51,063 nt of DNA from Tabrizicola caldifontis. Lineage in GTDB: Bacteria; Pseudomonadota; Alphaproteobacteria; Rhodobacterales; Rhodobacteraceae. The position numbers were made by a program, and so were the translations under genes. This document shows, one piece after another, positions 7,569 to 16,199 of this stretch. Position 1 is the first letter of the stretch. Every line of letters starts with the position of its first letter. The notes under the pieces were generated by a model. That model worked only from the letters and a program-made list of their open reading frames with translations, did no database searches and was not told where the DNA came from. Where the stretch lies: assembly GCF_004762095.1 (NCBI RefSeq), contig NZ_SIJH01000019.1, positions 1 through 51,063 on the forward strand. The letters are read 5' to 3'.

Positions 7569-9655
7569 CTTGCTCCTTTCCGGTCGCGGGTGATGAGGTA
7601 GGAACCGCTGGCATCAAGCCGCGCCGTCCAGCCCGGTTCGATCACGATGGTTGTGGTGACCTCTTCGATCACCGCCGGCCCCTTTATCACGGCATCGGCC
7701 CCAAGCGGCGTTCCGTCATAGATCGGCGTCCTTGTCCGCTTGCCATCGGCGCTGAACACCGCATCGCGGTGGCCCTTCAGCGCCTTCTGCGGCGAAACGC
7801 CCTTGCCGATGCTCATGCGGGCGGGCTTGTCTACGACGCCATAAAGCGTGCTTTCGATGTTCACCACTTCCACGGTCGAGGCAGGCTCGGCATAGGTGTA
7901 AAGCTCCTTGTGGCGCTTGTGGAAGGCGTCCTTGATCTTGCCGATCGACCTTGCATCGACCTTGAATGTGCCGATTTCGACGGTGCATTCGTGCACCTGC
8001 CCGACATAGCGCATGTCGAGGCTGCGCTTCGTCACGATATCCCTGGCCTTGAAGCCGTCAGCCTTCAGATGCGCCACGCCCTGCGCCTCGATCTGGTTGA
8101 ACAGCTCGTCGATCCGGGCATAGGCCGCGTCGTTGTCCAGCCGCAGGGGGGCGGTGGCCATGTAGTTGTATTTCACGTCGCTGATGATCTGGCCGAAGGC
8201 ACAAAGACCCGAGGCAAGCTTGGGCAGGACGATGGTGTCGATCCCCATGGCCGAAGCCAGTGCCGTGATATGCGCTGCCGTCGCCCCGCCCGCACCGACC
8301 AGCACGAAGTCGCGCGGGTCGTATCCGCGCTCCACGGTCACCCGGCGGATGCCATTCACCATGTTGGCGTTGACGATGGTGAACATCCCATAGGCGGCAC
8401 GTTCCACGCTCATGCCCAAGGGATCGGCGAGGTTCGCCTTGATCGCCTGATGCGCCTTTGCCGCATCAAGCGGCAGGCGCCCGCCCACCAGCCCGTCGGG
8501 GTTCAGATAGCCCAGTACCAGGTTCGCATCCGAAACGGTGGGAAGCTTGCCGCCCTGCCCATAGCAGGCCGGTCCGGGATCCGAGCCCGCCGATTGCGGG
8601 CCCATCTGCATCAGCCCCATCTCGTCGATCCAGCCGATCGACCCGCCGCCCGCGCCCAGGGTTTCCACCTGGATCATCGGCACGCCGATCCGGTAACGCA
8701 GGAAGTCGATGTTCTTGTTGATGTTCGTCGACCCGTCCTTGGTCAGCGTGATGTCGAAGGACGTGCCGCCCATGTCCACGGTGATGACGTTGCGGTGTCC
8801 GAAGGGTTCGCACACATACTGACCCGCTGCCGGTGCCGAGGCAGGACCCGAATTGATGGCATAGACCGAGCGGTCCGTCATCGCCTGGCCGATGGCAAGC
8901 CCGCCGTTCGACTGATAGTAGCGGACCGGCTGCTTCGCCCCGAGGCTGCGGAAGTAGCTGTCCACCGCCTCGACATAGCGCTTCATGATCGGCGCAAGAT
9001 AGGCGTTCACCACCGCCGTCGAGGTGCGGGTGTATTCCCGGACCTGCGGATAAAGTTCGCTGCCCAGGGTCAGGACCACGCCCGGAAGCATTTCGCGCAC
9101 GATTTCCCCCGCGCGGCGTTCGTGGTCGGGGTGCAGCACCGACCAGACGAAGCTGATCGCCACCGTCTCCACCCCTTCGGCGCGGAAAAGTTCGCAAGCC
9201 GCGCGCACGTCGGCTTCGTTCAGGGGCTCGCGCACGCTGCCGTCCGACAGCACCCTTTCGCGCACGCCCCGGCGCAGATACCGCGGCACCAGCATCGTGG
9301 CGGGCGGATATTCCGGGTCGTAGCGGTAGCCGTCCTCCTTGTGACCCAGCCGGATTTCCAGGCTGTCCTCATGTCCGGCGGTGCAGATCAGGCCGGTCTT
9401 GGCCCCCTTGTGGGTGATCAGAGCGTTCAACCCCACCGTCGTTCCGTTGATGCACAGGTCGCAGTTCGACACCACCTTCTCTGCGGGTATGCCAAGATCC
9501 TCGGAGATCAGCGCCAGGCCGTTGCGGATTGCCTGTGTCGGGTCCTGCGGGGTGGAGAGCGCCTTGTAAAGCCGCACCTGCCCGGATTTGTCGGCCAGAA
9601 CGAAGTCGGTGAAGGTGCCGCCCGCGTCTATGCCCAGTCGGTAATCGGATTTCAT
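7565..9655 (-). CDS. hyuA: Hydantoinase/oxoprolinase family protein, HyuA subunit
   Basis: The 696-residue protein belongs to the HyuA/N-methylhydantoinase A family, which works with HyuB in ATP-dependent opening of cyclic amides (5-oxoproline, N-methylhydantoin) or, in relatives, in ATP-dependent carboxylation of ketones. The N-terminus has the actin-like phosphate loop LGIDAGGTFTDFVLADK. Further landmarks are VITVDMGGTSFDI (around residue 295) and GAGGGSIGWIDEMGLMQMGP. The start at 9655 follows AAGGGGGAAC; an upstream in-frame codon at 9733 would overlap HyuB and add non-family residues. HyuB ends 13 bases upstream. Chemistry within the family cannot be settled by sequence, but the Pxp genes nearby favour lactam or imide substrates. 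Confidence 0.88.
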   Translation of the reverse strand: MKSDYRLGIDAGGTFTDFVLADKSGQVRLYKALSTPQDPTQAIRNGLALISEDLGIPAEKVVSNCDLCINGTTVGLNALITHKGAKTGLICTAGHEDSLEIRLGHKEDGYRYDPEYPPATMLVPRYLRRGVRERVLSDGSVREPLNEADVRAACELFRAEGVETVAISFVWSVLHPDHERRAGEIVREMLPGVVLTLGSELYPQVREYTRTSTAVVNAYLAPIMKRYVEAVDSYFRSLGAKQPVRYYQSNGGLAIGQAMTDRSVYAINSGPASAPAAGQYVCEPFGHRNVITVDMGGTSFDITLTKDGSTNINKNIDFLRYRIGVPMIQVETLGAGGGSIGWIDEMGLMQMGPQSAGSDPGPACYGQGGKLPTVSDANLVLGYLNPDGLVGGRLPLDAAKAHQAIKANLADPLGMSVERAAYGMFTIVNANMVNGIRRVTVERGYDPRDFVLVGAGGATAAHITALASAMGIDTIVLPKLASGLCAFGQIISDVKYNYMATAPLRLDNDAAYARIDELFNQIEAQGVAHLKADGFKARDIVTKRSLDMRYVGQVHECTVEIGTFKVDARSIGKIKDAFHKRHKELYTYAEPASTVEVVNIESTLYGVVDKPARMSIGKGVSPQKALKGHRDAVFSADGKRTRTPIYDGTPLGADAVIKGPAVIEEVTTTIVIEPGWTARLDASGSYLITRDRKGAR

Positions 9656-9668
9656 CTCATGTTCCCCC

Positions 9669-11462
9669 TTATTTCGCGGCCATGGCGGCGCGACGACGCG
9701 CCCGCAGCTCTTCGGTTGCCTTGATGTCCACATGCAGTGTGGCGGGGTCGGTGATGATGACTCCGTAGTCCTCCCTTGCTCCGTCGATGGAAACGAGACC
9801 GTTCTTTACGTCCCAGACCACCTTTTCAACGGCCCGGTCCATCGGGTTGCCGTAGCCGCCGCCGCCGGGGTTCATGTTGGTGATCCGATCGCCCGGCTTG
9901 ATGACCTTGATGACGTTCTCGCGGATGGTTTCGGTTCTTTCGCCTTGCACCAGTTCCAGCCGCCCGACCTTGGTGTCGATGATCGTGCTGGCCGCGCCCG
10001 CCGCGCCCACCGCAGGGATGCGGCGGCCTTCCCCGAAGGTGATGAAGGTCATTTCATCGTTCAGCGGTTCCACTTCCCAGGCGGTGCCGCTGCCCCCGCG
10101 GAACTTGCCCGCGCCCCCGCTGTCGGTCATCAGGCTGTAGCGGTGGATGATGATCGGGTAGCTGTATTCCAGAAGCTCCACGTCGCCCGACGTCAGCGCG
10201 CCGAAGCAGCATTCCGGCCCGCAGGCGTGCCATCCGTCCTGCGACGGCGTGGCCCCCGCGCCCGAGATGATGGTGGCCAGCACCATCGTGACGTATTCCT
10301 CGTTGTGGCGCTTGTCCCAGCCGGCGATGTTCAGCCCGTTGGCATGGCCCCAGCTGGCCGAAACCTTGGACGGCACGGCCTTTTCGAAGGCCAGCCGGAC
10401 CGCGTCGGTCAGCGTCTCCATCGGGGTGGTGGTGCAATTCATGTGCGGCGCGGGTTCGGCCGCGTTGCAGATCGTGCCCTTGGGGCCGAAATCCACCGTC
10501 ACGCAGCGGTAGAGCCCCTCGTTGTAGGGGGGCGGCAACTGGGCGAACATCATCAGGCCCAGATAGACGCCAGAATGGCTGTTCCCCTCGTAGCTGTTGA
10601 TGAAATAGGGGATCTGCGGCGGGCTCGAGATGGCGATATGGCAGCTGTCGCCCTTGATCGTGACAGTCGCCTTGATCTCGAAGTCGCCGTAGCCGTGACC
10701 GGCATCCTCCAGGATCGCCGAGCCCTCGTAGGTGCCGTCGGGTACCGCTGCGATCAGGCTGCGCATCTGGCGCTCGGCCATGTCGAGCAGCGTTTCGATG
10801 CAGGCATCGACCTGTTCTTCGCCGTATTTCTCCAGCATGGCCAGAAGCGCGCGCTCGCCGACCTGGCAGGCACCGATCAGGGCATTGAAATCGCCTTCCT
10901 GGTCACGCCGGGCGCGCATGTTGGTCAGAAGCAGGTTCAGCACATCCTTGCGTGGGGTGCCACGGTCCCAGACCTTGACCGGGGGGATGCGCAGGCATTC
11001 GGCATAGATTTCCTTGGCGTTGGGATTGTAGCCAGCCGGCACCGGCCCCCCCACGTCGGTCAGGTGGCCCTTGCAGACCGTCCAGTATTTCAGTTTCCCC
11101 TTCCAGAACACGGGCTTGTAGAAACAGGTGTCGATCGCATGGCTGCCGCCCCAGGCCGGATCGTTGTGAATGATGAGGTCGCCTTCATGGATGTCGCCCT
11201 CGAAATACTTCGCCACAACCTTCATCGCCGGGATCAGCGAGCCTAGGTGGATCGGAATGTCCTGCCCCTGCAGGATCATCTCCGGCCGGTGGTTGAAGAG
11301 CGCGGTCGAATAGTCGTGTGCCAGGTTGAACACCGACGATCGCGCGGTCTTTTCCAGGCTCAGCGTCATCTCGCGCTGCGTCGTTTCAAGAATGCCCCGG
11401 ACCACCGACAGGGTGATCGGGTCCACCTCGACCTTCTTCCTTTTCCTTGGCGTGCCCGCCAT
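9669..11462 (-). CDS. hyuB: Hydantoinase B/oxoprolinase family protein, HyuB subunit
   Basis: The 597-residue protein is the partner of HyuA. It starts with a basic tract, then VDPITLSVVRGILETTQREM, the usual N-terminal signature of HyuB. HLGSLIPAMKVVAKYF and a glycine-rich C-terminal MNPGGGGYGNPMDR also match the family. The ATG at 11462 was chosen over a GTG one codon earlier because GGGAGGG then sits seven bases away. It is the first gene of the operon. The promoter must lie in the 245-base gap shared with the divergent AraC gene. Confidence 0.88.
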   Translation of the reverse strand: MAGTPRKRKKVEVDPITLSVVRGILETTQREMTLSLEKTARSSVFNLAHDYSTALFNHRPEMILQGQDIPIHLGSLIPAMKVVAKYFEGDIHEGDLIIHNDPAWGGSHAIDTCFYKPVFWKGKLKYWTVCKGHLTDVGGPVPAGYNPNAKEIYAECLRIPPVKVWDRGTPRKDVLNLLLTNMRARRDQEGDFNALIGACQVGERALLAMLEKYGEEQVDACIETLLDMAERQMRSLIAAVPDGTYEGSAILEDAGHGYGDFEIKATVTIKGDSCHIAISSPPQIPYFINSYEGNSHSGVYLGLMMFAQLPPPYNEGLYRCVTVDFGPKGTICNAAEPAPHMNCTTTPMETLTDAVRLAFEKAVPSKVSASWGHANGLNIAGWDKRHNEEYVTMVLATIISGAGATPSQDGWHACGPECCFGALTSGDVELLEYSYPIIIHRYSLMTDSGGAGKFRGGSGTAWEVEPLNDEMTFITFGEGRRIPAVGAAGAASTIIDTKVGRLELVQGERTETIRENVIKVIKPGDRITNMNPGGGGYGNPMDRAVEKVVWDVKNGLVSIDGAREDYGVIITDPATLHVDIKATEELRARRRAAMAAK

Positions 11463-11603
11463 CACGAAACCCTCCCGTAAGGGCCGCGCAACAGGGAAAT
11501 GGCCGGGCAGGAAACCCGGTGCAGTCGTCTGCCTTCCCTGTCGCGCGGCGTCTGTTGCGCCGTTGGTCGGGGAAGGCTAGCGACGCCATCGCGCTCACGT
11601 CTT

Positions 11604-11616
11604 TGCACCGGGTGCA
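11604..11616. promoter_or_regulatory. Candidate operator between HyuB and the AraC regulator
   Basis: A perfect inverted repeat, TGCACC-G-GGTGCA, lies in the 245-base divergent region (11463-11707), about 140 bases from the HyuB start and 92 from the AraC start. A second longer dyad, CCTTCCC near 11531 against GGGAAGG near 11569, lies closer to HyuB. Either could bind the AraC regulator, though AraC sites are often direct repeats. No convincing -35/-10 pair was found. Confidence 0.3.
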
Positions 11617-11707
11617 CCGCTTCTTGCGTTTCAGTGCAGGGCGGGTTGATGACCGCTTGTCCGACTCGCACGTCCGTGCCCTGATGCGGCAAAGGGGGAA
11701 GGACGCG

Positions 11708-12649
11708 ATGAAGACGACGATCACCACCCGCGGGGTGGATCAGGCAGCCCGCAGCCGGCACTGGCACGAAACGATCGCGCGCATCTACTTTCCGCTGGAA
11801 CTGACCTTTCACCGCCCCGAGGCCTTTGACGGTGAGCTGACATCCTGGGATCTGGGCGGGGTATCGATCTCGCGCCTGACCTCGGACGCGCTGCTTTACC
11901 GCCGTCTGCCCAAGCATTTCCGCGAACCCGGACCCGAGGAATTCCTGGTCACCCTGCCCGCGCGGTCCGAAGTCCGCTTTGCACAGGCAGGAAAGGAGGT
12001 ACGGGCCAACCCCGGCGCCTTCTTCATTGAGCGCAGCCACGAGCCGTACGAATTCAGCCACGCCGAACCTGCCGACCTCTGGGTGATGAAGCTGTCGAAG
12101 GACATGCTGGGCGGTCGCATCCGTGCGCCGGACCGGTTCTGCTCGCTTCAGTTCGATGCAACGAACGGGGCGAACGGCCTTTTCGTAGACATGGTCCACC
12201 TGATCCCGCAGCGCTATGACGCGATGAGCGAAGAGACCCGCGCCATCGTGGGCCGCCAGCTGGTGGACCTTCTGGCGCTGGCCATCCAGTCGGACGAGCG
12301 GGTTCTGACCTCGGGCGCCTCGACCGTGCGCGCCGCGCACCTGGCGCGCATCGAGGCTTTCGTGCGCCGGAACATCGACGACCCGGACCTCGGGCCGGAA
12401 GAGGTGGCGGCAGGCTGCGGAATTTCGGTGCGCTATCTGCACGAGCTGTTGCGCGACACGAACACCACCCTGGGCCAGTGGATCCGCGACACGCGGCTGC
12501 AGGCAGCGATGGAGGATCTGAAGAACCCGGCCGACCGCCGCGCCATCGGCGAGATCGCGTATGCGCGGGGCTTTACCGACCAAGCGCAGTTCAGCCGTGC
12601 CTTCCGGGCCCGGTTCGGCGTGACGCCGAAAGAGGCCAGGGGCAGGTAG
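11708..12649 (+). CDS. AraC family transcriptional regulator
   Basis: The 313-residue regulator has an N-terminal AraC-binding-type domain (residues about 1-190, with the strand FLVTLPARSEVRFAQAGKEV) and a C-terminal double helix-turn-helix (about 205-313). The latter includes EEVAAGCGISVRYLHELLRD and the hallmark IAYARGFTDQAQFSRAFRAR followed by FGVTPKEAR. The ATG at 11708 has GGGGGAAGG upstream; the longer frame from 11447 overlaps HyuB and was rejected. It is divergent to the HyuB operon and convergent with PxpC, so it is the likely activator of one or both. Confidence 0.88.
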   Translation: MKTTITTRGVDQAARSRHWHETIARIYFPLELTFHRPEAFDGELTSWDLGGVSISRLTSDALLYRRLPKHFREPGPEEFLVTLPARSEVRFAQAGKEVRANPGAFFIERSHEPYEFSHAEPADLWVMKLSKDMLGGRIRAPDRFCSLQFDATNGANGLFVDMVHLIPQRYDAMSEETRAIVGRQLVDLLALAIQSDERVLTSGASTVRAAHLARIEAFVRRNIDDPDLGPEEVAAGCGISVRYLHELLRDTNTTLGQWIRDTRLQAAMEDLKNPADRRAIGEIAYARGFTDQAQFSRAFRARFGVTPKEARGR

Positions 12650-12651
12650 GA

Positions 12652-12725
12652 AACCGCTCATCGACGCACTTCGTGCGCTTTTCGCTGTGTCGCGACCGGC
12701 AGCCAATGGCGCACGATGAGCGGTT
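12652..12725. repeat. 12-bp inverted repeat enclosing a terminator hairpin
   Basis: AACCGCTCATCG at 12652-12663 is matched perfectly by CGATGAGCGGTT at 12714-12725, with 50 bases between. Inside, CGCAC-TTC-GTGCG (12665-12677) followed by C and four T residues (12679-12682) looks like a short intrinsic terminator for the AraC gene. The outer repeat sits exactly between the AraC stop (12649) and the PxpC stop (12733). It could act as a bidirectional terminator or be a very small palindromic element. Confidence 0.6.
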
Positions 12726-12732
12726 GCGTGCA

Positions 12733-13701
12733 TCATTTCCCCAGATGATGACGCACGCGTTGCAGGGCGGCCTGCCGGTCGTGCCGGGCCGCCAGTGCCT
12801 GTTCCATGCTGACCTCGACAAAACGTGCCGGGGCATGCGGCTGCAGCTGGCCGATCAGGTCCATGTCGGCACTGATGACGCAGCCAAGCATCATGTAGCC
12901 GCCGCCCGACACGGCGTCGCGGTGCAGAACGATGGGCTCGGTTCCGCCCGGAACCTGGATCGACCCGTAAGGATAGCAGGCATCGACGATGTTTGACGGG
13001 TTCGACCCCGCTCCGAAGGGCTGTTCGCGCGGGACGAACTCCAGCGCGGTGCCTCCGCGGAAGCGGTAGCCGATCCGGTCCGCCTCGGGCGCAACCTTCC
13101 AGGTGTCGGCGAAGAAGCGTTTGCCCGCCTCGGCCGTGATCCGATGCCAGTAAAGACCCGGCAGCATCCGCAACTCGGCCGGGTTGCCCGGCATCCGCCG
13201 CAGGGCCGCCGGCACGCTGCCCTTGCCCGCACTGCCCGCGCCCACCGGCAGTTCGTCGCCTGCCTTCAGCGCGCGTCCCTCGTGCCCGCCCAGCGCGCCC
13301 AGCGTATAGGTCGAGCGCGACCCCAACTTCAGCGGCACGTCGATCCCGCCAGAGATGGCGATATAGGCCCTGGCGCCGGACTTCAGGAAGCCGAAGGACA
13401 GCCGGTCCCCGGCCTTCACAGGAAACGCCTCCCAGCCTGCACGTTCATCGCCGTTCAGCTTCGGCGGCAGGTCCCCCCCGGTCACCGCCACCCAGGCCGG
13501 CGCGGTGAATTCCAGTTCCGGGCCCATGAACACTGCCTCCAGCACCGCCGCGCCCTCGTCGTTGCCGACCAGCATGTTGGCCACACGCAGGGCAAAGCGG
13601 TCCATGCCCCCGGAGAGGGGGATGCCCAGGTGGTAGTAGCCCGGGCGGCCAAGATCCTGCACGGTCGTCGAAAGCCCCGGAGAGATCACCTTAACGGCCA
13701 T
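12733..13701 (-). CDS. pxpC: 5-oxoprolinase subunit PxpC (biotin-dependent carboxyltransferase family)
   Basis: The 322-residue protein belongs to the PxpC/KipA/allophanate-hydrolase subunit 2 family. It starts VKVISPGLSTTVQDLGRPGY and continues YHLGIPLSGGMDRFALRVAN, both characteristic. With PxpA and PxpB it would form the prokaryotic ATP-dependent 5-oxoprolinase that converts pyroglutamate to glutamate. The same fold is the carboxyltransferase half of urea carboxylase. GGAGG precedes the ATG, which overlaps PxpB by 11 bases. The linked biotin carboxylase and carrier make a true biotin-dependent role worth considering. Confidence 0.88.
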   Translation of the reverse strand: MAVKVISPGLSTTVQDLGRPGYYHLGIPLSGGMDRFALRVANMLVGNDEGAAVLEAVFMGPELEFTAPAWVAVTGGDLPPKLNGDERAGWEAFPVKAGDRLSFGFLKSGARAYIAISGGIDVPLKLGSRSTYTLGALGGHEGRALKAGDELPVGAGSAGKGSVPAALRRMPGNPAELRMLPGLYWHRITAEAGKRFFADTWKVAPEADRIGYRFRGGTALEFVPREQPFGAGSNPSNIVDACYPYGSIQVPGGTEPIVLHRDAVSGGGYMMLGCVISADMDLIGQLQPHAPARFVEVSMEQALAARHDRQAALQRVRHHLGK

Positions 13702-14566
13702 TGAGTGCCTCCATCAGCTTGGCATTGGTCCCGGCCATGTCCTTGTTGAACTCGGAGAGCGAGAAGGTGGCGGGCCGGATCACCGGCTCGAATCGGTTCT
13801 GTTCGACCGCTTCGATAGCCGCGTCGTATTCGTCGCGGCCGATAGGCTTCCACTTGACGATGTCGCCGGGCCGGAACAGGCACATCTCGTCGCGCAGATA
13901 GGACACCTGCTGGTTCGGGTCATAGATCGGCATCGGCGTGATCCCGAACATCTGATACCCCCCCGCACCGCGCACCGAATAGATGCAGGAGAAGCAGCCG
14001 CCGTGCCCCACAGTCAGCTTGGGGGTGTCGGTTCGCGGCCGCAGGTATTTCGGCACCTGCAACTGCCGCTCCCGCTCCACCATCTGATAAAGGAAAGGCA
14101 GCCCCGCCACGAAGCCCACCATCGACACGAACCAGGGCTGGCTGGAATGGGCCTTGATGAAGTTCTCGACCGTGCCCAGCCCGTTGATCTCGGCGGCGTA
14201 TTCGAGGTCGGTCTTTGTCGGATCCTGGTGCCGCTCGCGGAATCGCATCAGCGTCTCGTGCGTCCAGGGATCCTGGTAGAAGACCGGGATCTCGATGATC
14301 CGCGTCTTGAGGCTGGCATCGGACTGTGCCGCTGCTACCTCCATCCCCTGCAACTCTTTCAGCAGGTCGTCCGGCTTGATCACGTCCGGGTCGAACTTGA
14401 CCTGAAAGCTGGCATTTGCCGGGCAGATCTCGGTCACGCCCTTGATGCCTGCGGCGCGGACCGCATTGGTCATCGACAGCGAGGTGAAGAAGGCCTCGAG
14501 CGACATGGCTTCGGAAACCTCTCCGAAGATGTGCTCATCGCCTCCGAAGCTGAAACGGATCGACAT
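13691..14566 (-). CDS. pxpB: 5-oxoprolinase subunit PxpB-like (allophanate hydrolase subunit 1 family), long form
   Basis: The 291-residue protein matches PxpB/KipI: GFVAGLPFLYQMVERERQLQ, then KYLRPRTDTPKLTVGHGGCF and an ending around YDPNQQVSYLRDEMCLFRPG. It is about 70 residues longer than the E. coli protein as I recall it. The extra length is an N-terminal region (MSIRFSFGGDEHIFGE) and a C-terminal tail of some 40 residues (FEPVIRPATFSLSEF). GGAGGGAGG lies just before the ATG. The gene follows AccC by 12 bases. The extensions may dock the biotin carboxylase or carrier, which is inference. Confidence 0.85.
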   Translation of the reverse strand: MSIRFSFGGDEHIFGEVSEAMSLEAFFTSLSMTNAVRAAGIKGVTEICPANASFQVKFDPDVIKPDDLLKELQGMEVAAAQSDASLKTRIIEIPVFYQDPWTHETLMRFRERHQDPTKTDLEYAAEINGLGTVENFIKAHSSQPWFVSMVGFVAGLPFLYQMVERERQLQVPKYLRPRTDTPKLTVGHGGCFSCIYSVRGAGGYQMFGITPMPIYDPNQQVSYLRDEMCLFRPGDIVKWKPIGRDEYDAAIEAVEQNRFEPVIRPATFSLSEFNKDMAGTNAKLMEALNGR

Positions 14567-14578
14567 GGTCCCTCCCTC

Positions 14579-15955
14579 CTACGGTTCCAGTTCCGGCAGC
14601 AGCCGAGCGGAATGGGTATCCAGCCAGCCTTCCAGCCAGCGGGTATGAACGGCATTGGCCTGAACGTGTTCGTCTTCGGCCAGTGCCAGGAACAGCGGCC
14701 TTGTGGTGCGGAGGCCCTCGATGCGGGTTTCCTTCAGGGCCCGCACAAGACGGGTGATCGCCGCCTCTCGCGTTTCGCCATGCACGACCAGCTTGGCAAG
14801 AAGCGAGTCATAGAAGGGTGGCACGGTGTAACCCGCGTAAAGCATCGATTCGAAACGCACCCCTGGCCCGCCCGGCACCCGCAGGGCCGAAACGGTTCCC
14901 GGGAAGGGTGCAAAATCGCGCGACGGATCCTCGGCGTTCAGACGCACCTCGATGGCGTGGCCGCGCGCCACGATGTCCCGCTGCTTCAGCCGCAGCGGCT
15001 CGCCCCCAGCGATGCGCAGGCCCTCGGCCACCAGGTCGATGCCGGTAATCATCTCGGTGACCGGATGTTCCACCTGGATGCGGGTGTTCATCTCGATGAA
15101 GTAGAAGCGGTCGCTTTCGTCGTCGTAGAGATATTCGATGGTCCCGGCACCAGAATAGCCGACCGCCCTGGCAAGGCGCACGGCGCTTTGGCACAGATCG
15201 TCGCGCACACGGTCGGACAGGGCCCGCGAGGGCGCCTCTTCCCAGACTTTCTGGCGCCGGCGCTGCAGGGAACATTCGCGCTCCCAGCAATGCACGGCAT
15301 CGGTGCCGTCGCCCAGCACCTGCACCTCGATGTGGCGCGCCTTCGTGACGACCTTTTCCATGTAGAGTCCGCCATCGCCGAAGGCGGCCAGCGCCTCGGC
15401 CGCGGCCTGGGGGAAGGCAGCCTCGAACTCGGCTAGGTCGTTCGCGATGCGGATGCCCCGCCCGCCCCCGCCGGCCGCTGCCTTGATCATCACCGGAAAG
15501 CCCGTGTCGATCAGGATGTGCCGGGCTTCGTCGATGTCGGCCACGCGGCCCATGCTGCCCGGCACCACGGGAACCCCTGCCGCATGGGCAGCCGAGCGCG
15601 CGGCAACCTTGTCGCCCATCGTGCGGATCGCGTCCCCGGACGGACCGACGAAGATCAGCCCAGCCGCCTTGCAGGCATCGGCGAAATCGGCGTTCTCGGC
15701 CAGAAAGCCATAGCCGGGATGCACACTGTCTGCCCCCGTATCGGCGGCTGCCTTCAGGATAGCGGCCTGATTCAGATAGCTTTTCTTCGCCGCCGGCGGT
15801 CCGATGTTCACGGCCTCGTCAGCGATCTGGACGTGCAGCGCCTCGCGGTCCGCATCGGAATAGACTGCAACAGTCGCGATGCCCAGATCCTTCGCCGCAC
15901 GGATCACGCGCACGGCGATCTCTCCGCGGTTGGCGACCAGAAGCTTCTGCAGCAT
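14579..15955 (-). CDS. accC: Acetyl-CoA carboxylase-type biotin carboxylase
   Basis: The 458-residue enzyme would use ATP and bicarbonate to carboxylate biotin on a carrier protein. It has the family length and landmarks: LLVANRGEIAVRVIRAAKDL at the N-terminus, AAGGGGRGIRIA in the ATP-grasp loop, ERECSLQRRRQKVWEEAPS near residue 235 and FIEMNTRIQVEHPVTEMITG near residue 285. The start at 15955 overlaps the carrier stop as TGATG. A longer frame to 16309 is unrelated in sequence. Its place between PxpA/AccB and PxpB/PxpC suggests a dedicated copy rather than the housekeeping fatty-acid enzyme. Confidence 0.92.
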   Translation of the reverse strand: MLQKLLVANRGEIAVRVIRAAKDLGIATVAVYSDADREALHVQIADEAVNIGPPAAKKSYLNQAAILKAAADTGADSVHPGYGFLAENADFADACKAAGLIFVGPSGDAIRTMGDKVAARSAAHAAGVPVVPGSMGRVADIDEARHILIDTGFPVMIKAAAGGGGRGIRIANDLAEFEAAFPQAAAEALAAFGDGGLYMEKVVTKARHIEVQVLGDGTDAVHCWERECSLQRRRQKVWEEAPSRALSDRVRDDLCQSAVRLARAVGYSGAGTIEYLYDDESDRFYFIEMNTRIQVEHPVTEMITGIDLVAEGLRIAGGEPLRLKQRDIVARGHAIEVRLNAEDPSRDFAPFPGTVSALRVPGGPGVRFESMLYAGYTVPPFYDSLLAKLVVHGETREAAITRLVRALKETRIEGLRTTRPLFLALAEDEHVQANAVHTRWLEGWLDTHSARLLPELEP

Positions 15956-16188
15956 CAATCCACCTCGGCCAGCACGGCGCCCGCCATCACGGGCTCCTCG
16001 TTGTCGGCAACGAAGCGGATGTTCGTGCCGGCCACTTCGGACCGCACCTCGTGGAAGGATTTCATCACCTCGATCAGCCCGATCACATCGCCCACGGCGA
16101 CGGAGTCGCCATCGGCCTTGAAGGGCGGCTTGTCGGGGGCAGAAGCGCGGTAGAACGTGCCAGGAAGCGGAGACTGGATCTGGGCCAT
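15955..16188 (-). CDS. accB: Short biotin carboxyl carrier protein
   Basis: The 77-residue protein is a bare biotinyl domain. GLIEVMKSFHEVRSEVAG contains the EVMKS motif, whose lysine carries biotin. It starts MAQIQSPLPGTFYRASAP, the typical first strand, and lacks the Pro/Ala-rich N-terminal half of a housekeeping AccB. GAGGA lies upstream of the ATG. It is encoded 11 bases after PxpA and overlaps AccC. It is the natural partner of the AccC next to it. Confidence 0.9.
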   Translation of the reverse strand: MAQIQSPLPGTFYRASAPDKPPFKADGDSVAVGDVIGLIEVMKSFHEVRSEVAGTNIRFVADNEEPVMAGAVLAEVD

Positions 16189-16199
16189 GGGAAATCCTC

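Noticed and set aside
7769-11246. Long plus-strand frames of 651 and 504 codons
   Set aside because: They are antisense to hyuA and hyuB, which have clear family motifs and ribosome sites.
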